A stretch of 64,000 bases of DNA from Microcoleus vaginatus_C (GCA_040004035.1 JAMPLN010000015.1); one strand, 5' to 3'; counted from the stretch's first letter, positions 9,038 through 18,349 are shown. A program made the numbers and translations. The notes: a model not told the origin generated them from the letters alone.

Positions 9038-9320
9038 CAGGTAAAATTTTTTACTTTCTTCGGGGCGAGGTTTAATCAAAATTGACCCTTTAGCTGGAAT
9101 AATAGATCCGTAATTGCCCGCTCAAGCTTTCGAGGCGGCCGACTGCTCTGCATTAGTGCTGTCCGGTTGGCTGAGGTTTTACCTGTTAGAGATTATCTCT
9201 TGCGGGCGCGATCGCTCGATCGGCACAAGGCCAATAGCAAAACTGTCCCGATCTAAAAACTAAAGATTTGGCCAAGACCTTACTTTAGACTTTAGATCTC
9301 GATAAAGCAGCTTAATTGCT

Positions 9321-10049
9321 ATGCCCCACACCGCCACGATCGCCGTTGAGTCCAGTAAATCATCTCTAGTGAAGCCAATGCCTGCCAAGGTAGCATCTAA
9401 TACCTCTCGCGTTTCTCCTTGGTTAACCTCCTTGCTCTATCCGCTAGGTCACTATGTTGTCCTACCGTTTCATTTTGGCAAGATTGAGATAACCGGACAG
9501 GAGCACTTGCCCAAAGACGGGCCTGTCATCTTAGCCCCTACGCACCGCTCCCGGTGGGATGCCCTGATGATGCCCTATTCAACGGGACAGAAGGTGACTG
9601 GACGCGATTTGCGGTTTATGGTAACTGCTGATGAGGTCAAAGGACTGCAAGGTTGGTTCATCAGACATTTGGGGGGGTTTGCTGTGGATCTCAAGCATCC
9701 GGCAATTGGCAGTCTCCGTTATGGGGTGGAACTACTCCTCGACAAGGAAATGTTGGTGATTTTTCCCGAAGGCGGCATTTTTCAGGATGGCGAAGTTCAT
9801 CCGATTAAGCCGGGATTGGCGCGTTTGGCAATTCAAGCAGAGTTGAGCAAACCGGGTTTGGGGGTAAAAATTGTACCGATGAGTATCCGCTATCGCCCGC
9901 GCATTCCTCAATGGGGTGCTCAGGTAAAAATTGCGATCGGTTCTCCGATTTCCGTGGCGGATTATGCCAATGGTGGCGGTGGTAAAAAAGAAGCACGATT
10001 GTTGACAGCCGATCTCGAAATGGCTCTTAAAAAGCTTGATGAAAGTTGA
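9321..10049 (+). CDS. plsC: 1-acyl-sn-glycerol-3-phosphate acyltransferase
   Basis: The enzyme acylates lysophosphatidic acid at sn-2 to give phosphatidic acid at the cytoplasmic membrane face. The 242-residue sequence has the HX4D catalytic motif at 75-80 (HRSRWD) and the glycerol-phosphate binding FPEGG at 148-152. A hydrophobic segment near 35-50 could anchor it. The N-terminal 30 residues are Ser/Lys-rich and unlike the family core. The 283-bp gap before it has no recognised gene. A seven-base repeat array follows its stop codon at once, so termination signals are not obvious. Confidence 0.88.
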   Translation: MPHTATIAVESSKSSLVKPMPAKVASNTSRVSPWLTSLLYPLGHYVVLPFHFGKIEITGQEHLPKDGPVILAPTHRSRWDALMMPYSTGQKVTGRDLRFMVTADEVKGLQGWFIRHLGGFAVDLKHPAIGSLRYGVELLLDKEMLVIFPEGGIFQDGEVHPIKPGLARLAIQAELSKPGLGVKIVPMSIRYRPRIPQWGAQVKIAIGSPISVADYANGGGGKKEARLLTADLEMALKKLDES

Positions 10050-10150
10050 GAAGAAGGAAGAAGGAAGAAGGAAGAAGGAAGAAGGAAGAAGGAAGTTCGG
10101 CAACGGATTCTATAACGGATGTAACGGATGTCAGGAAGAAGGAAGAAGGA
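10050..10150. repeat. Seven-base tandem repeat (GAAGGAA)n
   Basis: Repeated GAAGGAA units begin right after the plsC stop codon, continue to about 10095, and reappear at 10134-10150 after a short insertion that carries ACGGAT repeats. It is the same unit (reverse complement TTCCTTC) as the arrays at 31735-31787 and inside the coding sequence at 37761-37799. Confidence 0.9.
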
Positions 10151-10157
10151 ATTATGA

Positions 10158-10163
10158 TATAAT
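10158..10163 (+). promoter_or_regulatory. Candidate -10 box TATAAT for the 10237 gene
   Basis: TATAAT lies 73 bp before the ATG at 10237, directly after the last STRR unit. A -35 box would fall inside the repeat array and has no good match, so only the -10 element is proposed. Confidence 0.35.
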
Positions 10164-10236
10164 GTTTAGTGGTGCTGTCGAGAGATAGAGCACTTATTTC
10201 GCTGCTTTGTTATGTCTGTATTAAGTGTGAGCATTA

Positions 10237-10605
10237 ATGGATTGTGCTTTGAACTTTAAGCCTGGTCAAATTGTCAGTTTAGAATGTGGAGATGCGTGCC
10301 TGCATTCCGAGGTAATCCAAGTGGTTGAGGCACGTCAAGTTTGTTGGGTGCGCCCTTTGATGTTAGTTGTATCGGTGTCGGCGAAGGATTCACCGGCAGA
10401 ATACACTTTATCCGATTTGCGGGATGGTGCTGATTTGCTTTGGCCGCTGAGCTTGTTTCGCGCGGCTTTAGATACTGAGGTAATTTCACTGTTGACTGAG
10501 TTGCACTCTCTGGACTCTGAGAAAAAGGATGGTGCGATCGCATCTCGGCAACTTAGAGATTTTGTCGATCGAGTTTGGGAAGCTTTTCCGAGTGCTTTTC
10601 ATTAA
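10237..10605 (+). CDS. Conserved hypothetical protein
   Basis: The product (122 residues) is soluble and has no recognised motif. It begins with a small beta-rich region (FKPGQIVSLECGDACLHSEVIQVV, with two cysteines) and ends in a helical part (about 85-120). The normal ATG start, acidic composition and single-gene context support a real gene. I recognise no family with certainty, and no function is proposed. Confidence 0.55.
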   Translation: MDCALNFKPGQIVSLECGDACLHSEVIQVVEARQVCWVRPLMLVVSVSAKDSPAEYTLSDLRDGADLLWPLSLFRAALDTEVISLLTELHSLDSEKKDGAIASRQLRDFVDRVWEAFPSAFH

Positions 10606-10636
10606 GCAGATATTGGGTGTTTTGTCTATTAGTCCG

Positions 10637-10757
10637 CCAGGGGTTGAAAACCCCTGTCTAATAGCTAAAGTCCTCTTGCATAGGACTGATACCCTCTTGA
10701 TTCTTCAGTCCGCGCAGGCGGACTTCGTTTGTCTAGAAGCGATTTCAATCGCCCAAT
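10637..10757. repeat. Palindromic interspersed repeat, copy A
   Basis: The element starts with CCAGGGGTTGAAAACCCCTG and CTAATAGCTAAAGTC, which also occurs at 17728-17762. It continues with a second hairpin-forming part, AGTCCGCGCAGGCGGACT, and GCGATTTCAATCGC. It lies between the convergent 10237 gene and the ABC ATPase gene, so it can fold in transcripts from both sides and may end transcription. Confidence 0.75.
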
Positions 10758-10786
10758 TTTCTTTTCGCTTTTCGCCGACTCTTATA

Positions 10787-11551
10787 CTAAAATACAGCGT
10801 GTGAAAGCTCTTCGGGGTTGAGATTATTGTGGATAACTTTACCGTCGCGGAACCAGACAACGCGGCGAGTTTGACGCGCTACTTCGGGTTCGTGCGTTAC
10901 CATAACAACAGTCATGCCATTTTCATTGAATTCTGTAAAAATATCCATTACTTCTTGAGTAGTTTTTGTATCCAATGCACCTGTAGGTTCGTCAGCCAGC
11001 AACAACACGGGACGGTTGACAATAGCCCTGGCGATCGCAACCCGCTGCTGCTGTCCTCCTGATAGTTGATTCGGTCTGTTTTGCAGGCGACTTTCCAGGC
11101 CTACTTTTGTTAAAGCATCTACTCCCCGTTCGCGTCTTTCTGCTGCAGGAATGCCGGCATAAACCATCGGTAACATGACATTTTCTAAGGCTGTCAATTG
11201 AGGCAACAGGTGAAATTGTTGGAAGACAAAACCTAATTTTAAATTGCGAATTCCGGCTAATTCTCCTTCGGGCATTTGGGCGACATCTACGCCGTCTAAG
11301 TAGTAACTGCCGCTCGTAGGTCGATCGAGACAGCCGATAATATTCATAGCTGTAGATTTGCCGGAACCCGATGCGCCCATAATCGAGCAATATTCTCCTT
11401 GTCTTACGGTCAAGCTGACGCCGTTTAAGGCGCGAACTTCCAGGTCGCCAATCCCGTAAACTTTTGTTACCTCTTCCAGACCCACAACAACGGGCTTTGA
11501 GAGGACTTGCGGGTCGAGGTCTTGGTATGTATCGGTTTGTAGTTCAGGCAT
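10787..11551 (-). CDS. ABC transporter ATPase, MacB/LolD type
   Basis: The 254-residue ATPase has Walker A GASGSGKST (59-67), the Q-loop FVFQQFHLLP, signature LSGGQQQRVAIARAI, Walker B VLLLADEPTGALD and the H-loop VMVTHEP. The pattern, especially LPQLTALENVMLPM and DEPTGALDTKT, is that of MacB/LolD ATPases that drive FtsX-fold permeases in export or lipoprotein release. No permease is adjacent. Two matching permeases and an HlyD adaptor lie at 29.8-34.4 kb without an ATPase, so this gene is a possible partner, an inference only. Start: ATG of MPELQTD. Confidence 0.88.
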   Translation of the reverse strand: MPELQTDTYQDLDPQVLSKPVVVGLEEVTKVYGIGDLEVRALNGVSLTVRQGEYCSIMGASGSGKSTAMNIIGCLDRPTSGSYYLDGVDVAQMPEGELAGIRNLKLGFVFQQFHLLPQLTALENVMLPMVYAGIPAAERRERGVDALTKVGLESRLQNRPNQLSGGQQQRVAIARAIVNRPVLLLADEPTGALDTKTTQEVMDIFTEFNENGMTVVMVTHEPEVARQTRRVVWFRDGKVIHNNLNPEELSHAVF

Positions 11552-11746
11552 TTTTTTTTCTGTGCGATCGACACAACTAACTACTAAGTTAACACTTCTT
11601 ATCGGTTTTGGCGGCTGGAAGGGCGATCGTTTGGACGCTAATTTCAGTATCAGGCGTCATTGCAAATGCAGCGGATTGGAGTCAACCAATCTCGAAGAAT
11701 GGAGATTGCTTGGCGACTTTAAACAAGTCGGACAAGTTGTAATTAT

Positions 11747-11855
11747 GGGACTTACACAAGGGTGGTGAGAAACCGGGTTTTTTCACGAAAATCATTCCCT
11801 ACAGCGCGCATAAACCATAAAAAACCCGGTTTCTGTGGTCTTGATGCGTAAGCCC
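11747..11855. repeat. Nested inverted-repeat element (MITE/REP-like)
   Basis: Outer arms GGGACTTACAC and GCGTAAGCCC are near reverse complements; inner arms AGAAACCGGGTTTTTT (11768-11783) and AAAAAACCCGGTTTCT (11819-11834) are exact. Related but worn copies occur at about 7688-7785 and 29338-29375. It lies in the 324-bp gap between the ATPase and Uma2-like genes, which otherwise shows no gene. Confidence 0.8.
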
Positions 11856-11875
11856 TAAATTAAACAATTTGTCGC

Positions 11876-12577
11876 TTAAATGCTTTCAGGATCGATGTTC
11901 AATTCGCGCAGTTTTGCTGCCAAACGTTCGGCCCTTTGAGCTTCTTGTTCAGCCCTTTGAGCTTCTTGTTCGGCCCTTTGAGCTTCCTGTTCGGCACGCT
12001 GGCGGTTTAATTCCCCCTGTTCCTCCAATTCCGCATAGGAAAGAAACCTTTGTCCATCGGGTCGATATATTTCTAATCCAGCTTCGCCCAACTCAAATCG
12101 TACTCCCAATCTCGGACTTACCCAGCCCTCAATCGGCTCAATTAATTCTAAGTTTCCTTCAATTCTTTGCCAACCGCTCAAATCGTTGTTTTCGGGATCG
12201 TAAAGGTAATATTCATCGACTCCATAGCGATTGTAAAATGAAAGTTTTTTGTACATTTTGGTTTGTCTGTCGTTGTGAGAGCGAATCTCAAACGCAACTT
12301 GGGGAGCAATATTATCTTCGTTAAATTGCAGGTAGGAACGTCGATCGCCCTTTGGTCTGCCAAATATTACCATAACATCCGGTGCTTGAGAAATATCTGG
12401 TCTACCTTCAACTGGATACCACAGTAAATCGGCTGCTACAAACACGTTTGGGTCGTTTTTAAACAGCGATTCGCAACCTTCTTTGATTTTGACAATTAAT
12501 TTGTATTGAATTGTGCTATCTGCCATTGGTTGACCGTCGCTGCATGGATAAATAATTTCTTCGGTCGTGACTTGCAT
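11876..12577 (-). CDS. Uma2-family (DUF820) PD-(D/E)XK nuclease-like protein
   Basis: The protein (233 residues) belongs to the very common cyanobacterial Uma2/DUF820 group, which has a restriction-endonuclease-like fold; the role of most members is unknown. Visible features are PDISQAPDVMVIFG (aspartate of the active site), IAPQVAFEIRSHND (E-x-R instead of the usual E-x-K or V-x-S), and YYLYDPENNDLSGW. The C-terminal part (about 180-220) is a charged helix with three AEQEAQR units coded by a 21-bp tandem repeat at about 11928-11997. Such tails vary among paralogues. It lies downstream of the NACHT gene on the same strand, 82 bp apart. Confidence 0.8.
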   Translation of the reverse strand: MQVTTEEIIYPCSDGQPMADSTIQYKLIVKIKEGCESLFKNDPNVFVAADLLWYPVEGRPDISQAPDVMVIFGRPKGDRRSYLQFNEDNIAPQVAFEIRSHNDRQTKMYKKLSFYNRYGVDEYYLYDPENNDLSGWQRIEGNLELIEPIEGWVSPRLGVRFELGEAGLEIYRPDGQRFLSYAELEEQGELNRQRAEQEAQRAEQEAQRAEQEAQRAERLAAKLRELNIDPESI

Positions 12578-12659
12578 AGTGGTTGTCTCCGAGAACTATT
12601 TGATATTAATTCAACTATTTTTGAACTAGCATAATTTGTGAATACTTTTTTTGTTTAGA

Positions 12660-15600
12660 TTACAGATTCTCTAATTCGGTCAACTTTTCCAATGAAAACA
12701 GGGAGAGTTGTGCACCTGGAGGATCATCTGATTGAGCGCATTCTCTGAGGATATGTAATGTTTCGGGGTCATCTTTCCACCCCCGTACTAATTCTTGGAA
12801 TGCTGCACGTCGCACATCCGAATTATGGTCAGATTGAGCGCATTCTTTGAGGATAGGTAATGTTTCCGGGTCATCTTTCCACCCCCGTACTAATTCTTGG
12901 AATGCTGCACGTCGCACATCCGAATTATGGTCAGATTGAGCGCGTTGTTTGAGGATAGGTAATGTTTCCGGGTCATCTTTCCACCCCCGTGCTAATTCTA
13001 GGACTGCTGCACGTCGCACAACCGAATCATGGTCTGATTGAGCCAGTTGTTTGAGCCAAGGTAAGGTTTTGGGGTCATCTTTCCACCCCCGTGCTAATTC
13101 TAGGACTGCTGCACGTCGCACAACCGAATTATGGCCTGATTGAGCCAATTGTTTGAGCCAAGGTAAGGTTTTGGGGTCATCTTTCCACCCCCGGGCTAAT
13201 TCTAGGACTGCTGAAGAGCGCACATCCCAATTATCGTCAGATTGAGCGCGTTGTTTGAGGATAGGTAAGGTTTCGGGGTCATCTTTCCACCCCCGTGCTA
13301 ATTCTTGGACTGCTGCACGTCGCACATCCCATTTATGGTCAGATTGAGCGCGTTGTTTGAGCCAAGGTAAGGTTTCGGGGTCATCTTTCCACCCCCGTAC
13401 TAATTCTTGGAATGCTGCACGTCGCACAGCCGAATTATGGTCAGATTGAGCGCATTGTTTGAGCCAAGGTAAGGTTTCGGGGTCATCTTTCCACCCCCGT
13501 GCTAATTCTTGGACTGCTGCATATCCCACATCCCAATTATGGTCTGATTGAGTGCGTTGTTTGAGCCAAGGTAAGGTTTCCGGGTCATCTTTCCAAGTAA
13601 AGGCGATCGCACTTACTGCTTGAGTGCGAATTTCCTTCACTAGACGTGCCTTGTCTCCATCGCGCTTATAATGGTACTTGAAGTTGTACTTGGTTAACTC
13701 TTTTAAGCGTTCAAGCAATTGACTCTCCACCGAAGCAATCTCTTTTCTATCCCTCACCTCATTCACACACTTCGCCGCCAAAAACAGATTGCTGAACTTT
13801 TGAGCTACCCCATGCTGTTCAATCAAAAACTCAATCAATTTCCCTGTAAAATTTCCAGCAATCAATCCCGCAATCAAGCACAAAACTTCCTGCCAAGATT
13901 CATCATCCCAGTGCTTGCCAAAAACTTCTGTTTTCAACTCATCTAAACAAAGTTGGCGCGTTTTTTCAAATCGATATACAACCTCCGACGCACAGAAATA
14001 TTCCAAAAAACTTCGATGGACAAATCCGTAACTATCCGCACCCAAATAACATAAAATAAAGTTGCGAGTTCGCAGTTGGTTAATTATCAACTTTGCCCGC
14101 TCTTTCGGTCGATCGAAATCTTTATTCTTCAGATATGCTGTCAGGATCTCCTCCAAATCTTCCGCACTAATAATATTGCCAGCCAACCCTTCAGGTGCTG
14201 CTTGCATTTTGTAAGCGACTCGCCGCAGCATTTCTTGCTTATCTTTAGCATGAATCGTTTTCGGATCGAGCCTGCTATCCTCTACTAAAGACCTTTCCAC
14301 ATCCCATTGATACAGCAATACCCGCGAAGCTTGATTGTAAAGTTCCGCCCTGTCTCTCGGCAATTCTTGTCCGCGATTTAAAATCGCCATAATCGTCAAC
14401 AATAAGGGATTACCCGCTAAATCTCGAATCGTTGATGAATACGCTAATGCTCTTTTCATGCGATCGCGAATTCGCACTTTTCCCACAGCATCAGTAAAAG
14501 TTAATTCGTGCCAGCGGCGAAGAAAATCCTGAATTTGTTCCGCGTTCAAATCTTGGAGAATAAAGTGATAAAACCCTGCATCTTGCAACCGTTGAGGTTT
14601 GTAACCAATAATCCGAGACGTGACAATCACTCGCACGCGCGGATACTCATTAGTAAACCGATGAATCGCCGTAATTACATCTTCTCGTTTCCCCGGATCG
14701 AAAATTTCATCTAACCCGTCGAACATCACCACAGCGTCGCCTGTTTTAAGCTGTTCCTGCAATTGATGCTGATTCAAGTGACAAATTGAACCCGGACTTT
14801 GATGGAAAAATTCCAGGAAGTTCTTGCAATCTCCTGATTCCACGCTGCGAATGTAAGTCCGCAATTCTATTAGCAGCGGAATCGGCAGAGATGTCACGCT
14901 ATTTAAGGGCGAGCGCGCCCAGTTTAATGCTAAATATTGTAACAGAGTAGACTTGCCAGAACCCGGATCGCCTAAAATCACAATGTAGGGATACTTTTGC
15001 TTGTCATTGATAACATCTAGCACGGATACGATGGGCTGAGAAAAATAACCGCGCCGATATTTCTCTAAGTTTTCTAGATCGATCGCCTCTAATTGATTGC
15101 TGTCTTGCAGCCGCCGTTGATGTTCTTTAGGAATTTCGTAAGCTTGGGGCAGAAATGATTCGTAAATTGATCGCACATCTTGGAAAATAAAGATTTCCCA
15201 AACCTTCAGCTTTTCGCGATAATCGTAGGTATTGGGATCGACGCTGCTTAAATTGAGATTGCTGTAACGCTCGCACAGAGCTTCTTGATATTGCCTCAAG
15301 TCAAATTCGGGGATAATCCCGGCCGTTTCTTGAGTATTTTTCTGAATGCTATCCAGATTTTGAGCATTCAAGATATCGCGCAAGTCTTTTGAGTCAAAGA
15401 GAATTTCTTGAACTTCTGCGAGATACTGATTGGCGATGGTTTGCCACTTAAATCTTAGCGGCAAAGAAGTTAAATTTAGTTGAGTCCAGGTTTGTTCGAG
15501 AAGTTTTGCATCGAGAGATTTGCGATCGCTCTCAAAAGCCTTGCCCACAATTTCCTTAACAGACTTGTTATTGATAAACTGTTTAACATCTTTAATATAC

Positions 15601-15848
15601 AGCTTTCTTTGCTCTGGGGAAAGTCCGCCAATTTTCAACTGCTGTTCCACCAACTCCAAAAACTTTTTGATCGCTTTGCCCGCTGCGACTTTTCGTGGGT
15701 CTTTTTCGCTAAATATGACGTTTTTCACGGAATAAAAAACATCTTTAGCAAACTCCTTCGCGCCATCTACTGCCAACTCTTCTAAGATGGGTTTGACGAG
15801 AATGCCGACTCCTTGCGTCACTCCCCAGAGTACCAGCCAATCAATCAT
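12660..15848 (-). CDS. NACHT-domain STAND NTPase with C-terminal HEAT-like repeats
   Basis: The protein has 1062 residues. The N-terminal 250 are helical and unassigned; a hydrophobic start (WLVLWGVTQGVGILVKPI) could touch membrane. The NACHT NTPase follows: Walker A GDPGSGKST (293-301), Walker B VVMFDGLDEIF (373-383), then VRVIVTSRIIGY and the LAGNPLLLTIMA region typical of the family. From residue 752 on there are eight 34-residue units beginning WKDDPETLPWLKQ plus one partial unit. Bacterial NACHT/STAND proteins act as signal-triggered oligomerising switches, several of them in phage defence. The C-terminal repeats would be the sensor. No effector domain or toxin partner is recognised; the only close gene is the Uma2-like nuclease downstream. 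Confidence 0.85.
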   Translation of the reverse strand: MIDWLVLWGVTQGVGILVKPILEELAVDGAKEFAKDVFYSVKNVIFSEKDPRKVAAGKAIKKFLELVEQQLKIGGLSPEQRKLYIKDVKQFINNKSVKEIVGKAFESDRKSLDAKLLEQTWTQLNLTSLPLRFKWQTIANQYLAEVQEILFDSKDLRDILNAQNLDSIQKNTQETAGIIPEFDLRQYQEALCERYSNLNLSSVDPNTYDYREKLKVWEIFIFQDVRSIYESFLPQAYEIPKEHQRRLQDSNQLEAIDLENLEKYRRGYFSQPIVSVLDVINDKQKYPYIVILGDPGSGKSTLLQYLALNWARSPLNSVTSLPIPLLIELRTYIRSVESGDCKNFLEFFHQSPGSICHLNQHQLQEQLKTGDAVVMFDGLDEIFDPGKREDVITAIHRFTNEYPRVRVIVTSRIIGYKPQRLQDAGFYHFILQDLNAEQIQDFLRRWHELTFTDAVGKVRIRDRMKRALAYSSTIRDLAGNPLLLTIMAILNRGQELPRDRAELYNQASRVLLYQWDVERSLVEDSRLDPKTIHAKDKQEMLRRVAYKMQAAPEGLAGNIISAEDLEEILTAYLKNKDFDRPKERAKLIINQLRTRNFILCYLGADSYGFVHRSFLEYFCASEVVYRFEKTRQLCLDELKTEVFGKHWDDESWQEVLCLIAGLIAGNFTGKLIEFLIEQHGVAQKFSNLFLAAKCVNEVRDRKEIASVESQLLERLKELTKYNFKYHYKRDGDKARLVKEIRTQAVSAIAFTWKDDPETLPWLKQRTQSDHNWDVGYAAVQELARGWKDDPETLPWLKQCAQSDHNSAVRRAAFQELVRGWKDDPETLPWLKQRAQSDHKWDVRRAAVQELARGWKDDPETLPILKQRAQSDDNWDVRSSAVLELARGWKDDPKTLPWLKQLAQSGHNSVVRRAAVLELARGWKDDPKTLPWLKQLAQSDHDSVVRRAAVLELARGWKDDPETLPILKQRAQSDHNSDVRRAAFQELVRGWKDDPETLPILKECAQSDHNSDVRRAAFQELVRGWKDDPETLHILRECAQSDDPPGAQLSLFSLEKLTELENL
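12780..13595 (-). repeat. Eight near-identical 102-bp coding repeats (HEAT-like)
   Basis: The DNA period is 102 bp (34 codons), for example CCCCGTACTAATTC at 12781 and again at 12883. Units differ mainly at a few codons: WLKQ/ILKQ, HNWDV/HNSDV/HDSVV, AAFQELV/AAVLELA. Such high identity between neighbours points to recent unequal crossing-over or gene conversion. Confidence 0.9.
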
Positions 15849-16369
15849 ACAGCTAGCCCTAGAATAAATTTATGTTTATAATATAGCAATTATCAAGGAT
15901 TTATGAAATTATCAAAAACTGTAGGGTAATCTCCCGTGAGTGGCCCGATAGGTTAGGGTAGTATCAGTTTTCTGTCGCGGCGCTGCGATTAGCCCCGATC
16001 ACCCCTGCTTCTTGCCCTCTACTGACCCTTGAAAATTGGGAAGAGCATCAAAGTTGCGCTTTTTTAGAGGGATTTACAGGAGTTCGACTCGGCTATAACG
16101 AGCGATCGACAATTAGGTCTTTCCTTCTTGGTAGCGCTCTCAAAAGAGTAAAATTTTTATATTTTTTTGTCGTTCGCTTGTGTTATACTCTAATAATGGG
16201 AGTGTGAGCAATTTTATATAAACGCACAGATTCCTATTATTTAATAATACCTGGTCCAGGGCAAAAAGTAAAGTAGTTGACCCCAAAAAAAACAAAAAAT
16301 TTTTGAGATATCATTAAGAAAAGTAAAGCGTAAAATTGGTAAGTTGGCGATAAAAAGGTACAGACAATT
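15849..16369. other. Non-coding divergent region between NACHT gene and glutathione reductase
   Basis: The 521 bp hold no ORF of note. A possible -10 box (TATACT at 16184-16189) lies about 180 bp before the glutathione reductase start. The right third is AT-rich. No RNA gene is recognised. Confidence 0.35.
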
Positions 16370-17713
16370 ATGACATACGACTACGACTTGTTTGTGATAG
16401 GTGCGGGTTCCGGCGGATTGGCGAGTTCCAAGCGAGCAGCATCCTACGGCGCAAAAGTGGCGATCGCCGAAAATGACTTAGTAGGCGGAACCTGCGTAAT
16501 TCGCGGCTGTGTCCCCAAAAAACTCATGGTGTACGCCTCAACATTTTCCCACCTTTACGAAGATGCGGTGGGCTACGGTTGGAGTCCAGTAGAAAGCAGC
16601 TTTGATTGGGAAAAACTCGTCACCACGGTAGACGCAGAAGTGCGGCGGCTGAGCAAATTGCACATCAGCTTCCTCGAAAAAGCCGGAGTCGAATTAATCT
16701 CAGGATACGCCAAATTTGTTGACCCCCACACCGTCGAAGTTGGCGACAAAAAATTTACCGCAGCTAAAATCTTAATAGCAGTCGGCGGAGAAGCTCGAAG
16801 AGTGCCAATTCCCGGCATCGAACACGCGATAACCTCCCGCGAAATCTTCCTGCAAAAAGAGCAGCCAAAACGGTTAGCCATTTGGGGAGGAGGCTACATC
16901 GGCGTCGAATTTGCTTGCATTATGAACGGGTTGGGAAGCAAAGTAACTCAAATCATCCGCAGCGAGTTAATTTTGAACGAGTTCGACACAGAAATTCGCA
17001 CCAACGTGCAAGAAGGAATGATCAAGCACGGAATAGACATTTTGACAGAAAGCTCGATCAACCACATAGAGAAAACCCCAGAAGGCTTACAATTAACTTT
17101 GTCGGGAAAATCCGAAGGAACGATCATAGTAGACGCGCTGTTGTGCGCTACCGGGCGCTTGCCGAATTTGGAAAAATTGGCTTTAGAAAATGCGGGAGTA
17201 GAAATCGATAACTGTGCGATCGCTGTTACCAAAGACAGCCGCACCAGCCAGCCCCACATTTTTGCTGTCGGAGATTGCACCAACCGCATCAATTTAACGC
17301 CAATTGCGATCGCCGAAGGACGCGCTTTTGCAGATACTGAATTTGGCCACAATCCCAGAGCAATCAATTACGAAAATGTCCCGTCAGCGGTATTTTCCCA
17401 GCCGGAAGCGGGTACAGTTGGCTTAACAGAAAGCCAAGCTAGGGCTAAATTTGGCGATTCAATTAAGTGCTACACAGCCAAGTTTCGGCCGATGTTTCAC
17501 GCCTTGACAGGTGCAGATGAGAAAACTTTTGTCAAGTTAATCGTTGAGACTAATACTGACAGAGTTTTGGGCGTGCACATGGTTGGGAAAGACGCGGGCG
17601 AGATTATTCAAGGAATGGCGATCGCGGTTAATATGGGAGCTACGAAGAAAGACTTCGACGCGACTATTGGCATTCACCCATCGACTGCTGAAGAGTTTGT
17701 GACTCTGCGGTAA
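16370..17713 (+). CDS. gor: Glutathione-disulfide reductase
   Basis: This flavoenzyme reduces GSSG to glutathione with NAD(P)H in the cytoplasm and so protects against photo-oxidative stress. In its 447 residues it shows the FAD-binding GAGSGGLASSKRAA, the redox-active pair TCVIRGCVPKK (Cys42 and Cys47), the nucleotide-binding GGGYIGVEFA, and the C-terminal GIHPSTAEEF with the catalytic His. Length and motifs fit the family. It is a single gene; a palindromic repeat right after the stop codon (17728-17776) probably ends the transcript. Confidence 0.94.
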   Translation: MTYDYDLFVIGAGSGGLASSKRAASYGAKVAIAENDLVGGTCVIRGCVPKKLMVYASTFSHLYEDAVGYGWSPVESSFDWEKLVTTVDAEVRRLSKLHISFLEKAGVELISGYAKFVDPHTVEVGDKKFTAAKILIAVGGEARRVPIPGIEHAITSREIFLQKEQPKRLAIWGGGYIGVEFACIMNGLGSKVTQIIRSELILNEFDTEIRTNVQEGMIKHGIDILTESSINHIEKTPEGLQLTLSGKSEGTIIVDALLCATGRLPNLEKLALENAGVEIDNCAIAVTKDSRTSQPHIFAVGDCTNRINLTPIAIAEGRAFADTEFGHNPRAINYENVPSAVFSQPEAGTVGLTESQARAKFGDSIKCYTAKFRPMFHALTGADEKTFVKLIVETNTDRVLGVHMVGKDAGEIIQGMAIAVNMGATKKDFDATIGIHPSTAEEFVTLR

Positions 17714-17727
17714 AGCCGGGGAAGCAG

Positions 17728-17776
17728 CCAGGGGTTTAAACCCCTGGCTAATAGCTAAAGTCGGTTAAAACCGACT
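17728..17776. repeat. Palindromic interspersed repeat, copy B; probable terminator of gor
   Basis: CCAGGGGTTTAAACCCCTGG (17728-17747) is a perfect 20-bp palindrome. CTAATAGCTAAAGTC and a second hairpin, AGTCGGTTAAAACCGACT (17759-17776), follow. The first part matches 10637-10672. It begins 14 bp after the gor stop codon. Confidence 0.8.
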
Positions 17777-17812
17777 CAAGAGAATCTTTTTGATGTTTTG
17801 TATAGCAGATTA

Positions 17813-18349
17813 ATGAGTAACTCAACCAAACAAAACAAAATTTTAGCATTCTATCTCGGTCAGCAGCCTGATTCACAAGGTCGGGCGATCGAGGATATTT
17901 GGTCGTGGGATTACCAGAAGCTGGAATCCGTGCACAATTACATTCAATGGCTGTTTCCGCTGAGAGAAAAGAGTCGCTTTAATTCCAGTGCTCCTACTTT
18001 AAATGATGAGGTGATTCAAGCTTTTAGAACAAGTGAAGAGTTGAGAAGTCGCTTAGTCAAATCTCTAAAAGTCCTGCTGGCATTTTACGGGCTGGAATGC
18101 CGCGAAGGGGAAAACGCAGAAATTGTAATTGCAAAATCTGAGGAATATTTGTCAAGAAAAAGAGAGTGGATTGAACAATTTAATCACAACTACCTGCGGC
18201 TGACTAGGATTCTCACAAGTTTGACAGAGTTGGGATTGAAGAATTATGCTTTGGCTCTTTTCAGGTGTTTGGATGAGATATATAATGAAAATCAAAAAAG
18301 TATTGGTTTAAAAACTTATACATATTGGCAAAATGCTGTAAATAGTTAA
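17813..18349 (+). CDS. OGFr-domain (opioid growth factor receptor-related) protein
   Basis: The protein (178 residues from ATG 17813) carries the conserved region first described in vertebrate opioid growth factor receptor: FYLGQQPDSQGRAIEDIWSW, then LESVHNYIQWLFPLREKSRF, then FRTSEELRSRLVKSLKVLL and FYGLEC. Bacterial members are widespread and have no known function; the opioid name implies nothing about activity here. An upstream TTG start (17798) would add five residues and is less likely. It is followed by the MoxR gene after 55 bp on the same strand, so co-transcription is possible. Confidence 0.8.
   Translation: MSNSTKQNKILAFYLGQQPDSQGRAIEDIWSWDYQKLESVHNYIQWLFPLREKSRFNSSAPTLNDEVIQAFRTSEELRSRLVKSLKVLLAFYGLECREGENAEIVIAKSEEYLSRKREWIEQFNHNYLRLTRILTSLTELGLKNYALALFRCLDEIYNENQKSIGLKTYTYWQNAVNS

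Noticed and set aside
9038..9320. Possible RNA gene between tadA and plsC
   Set aside because: No conserved RNA motif or strong fold was found; only scattered short stems are visible.
12660..13600. CRISPR-like array in the 102-bp repeats
   Set aside because: The repeats are coding, 34 codons long, in frame with the NACHT protein, and there are no unique spacers.
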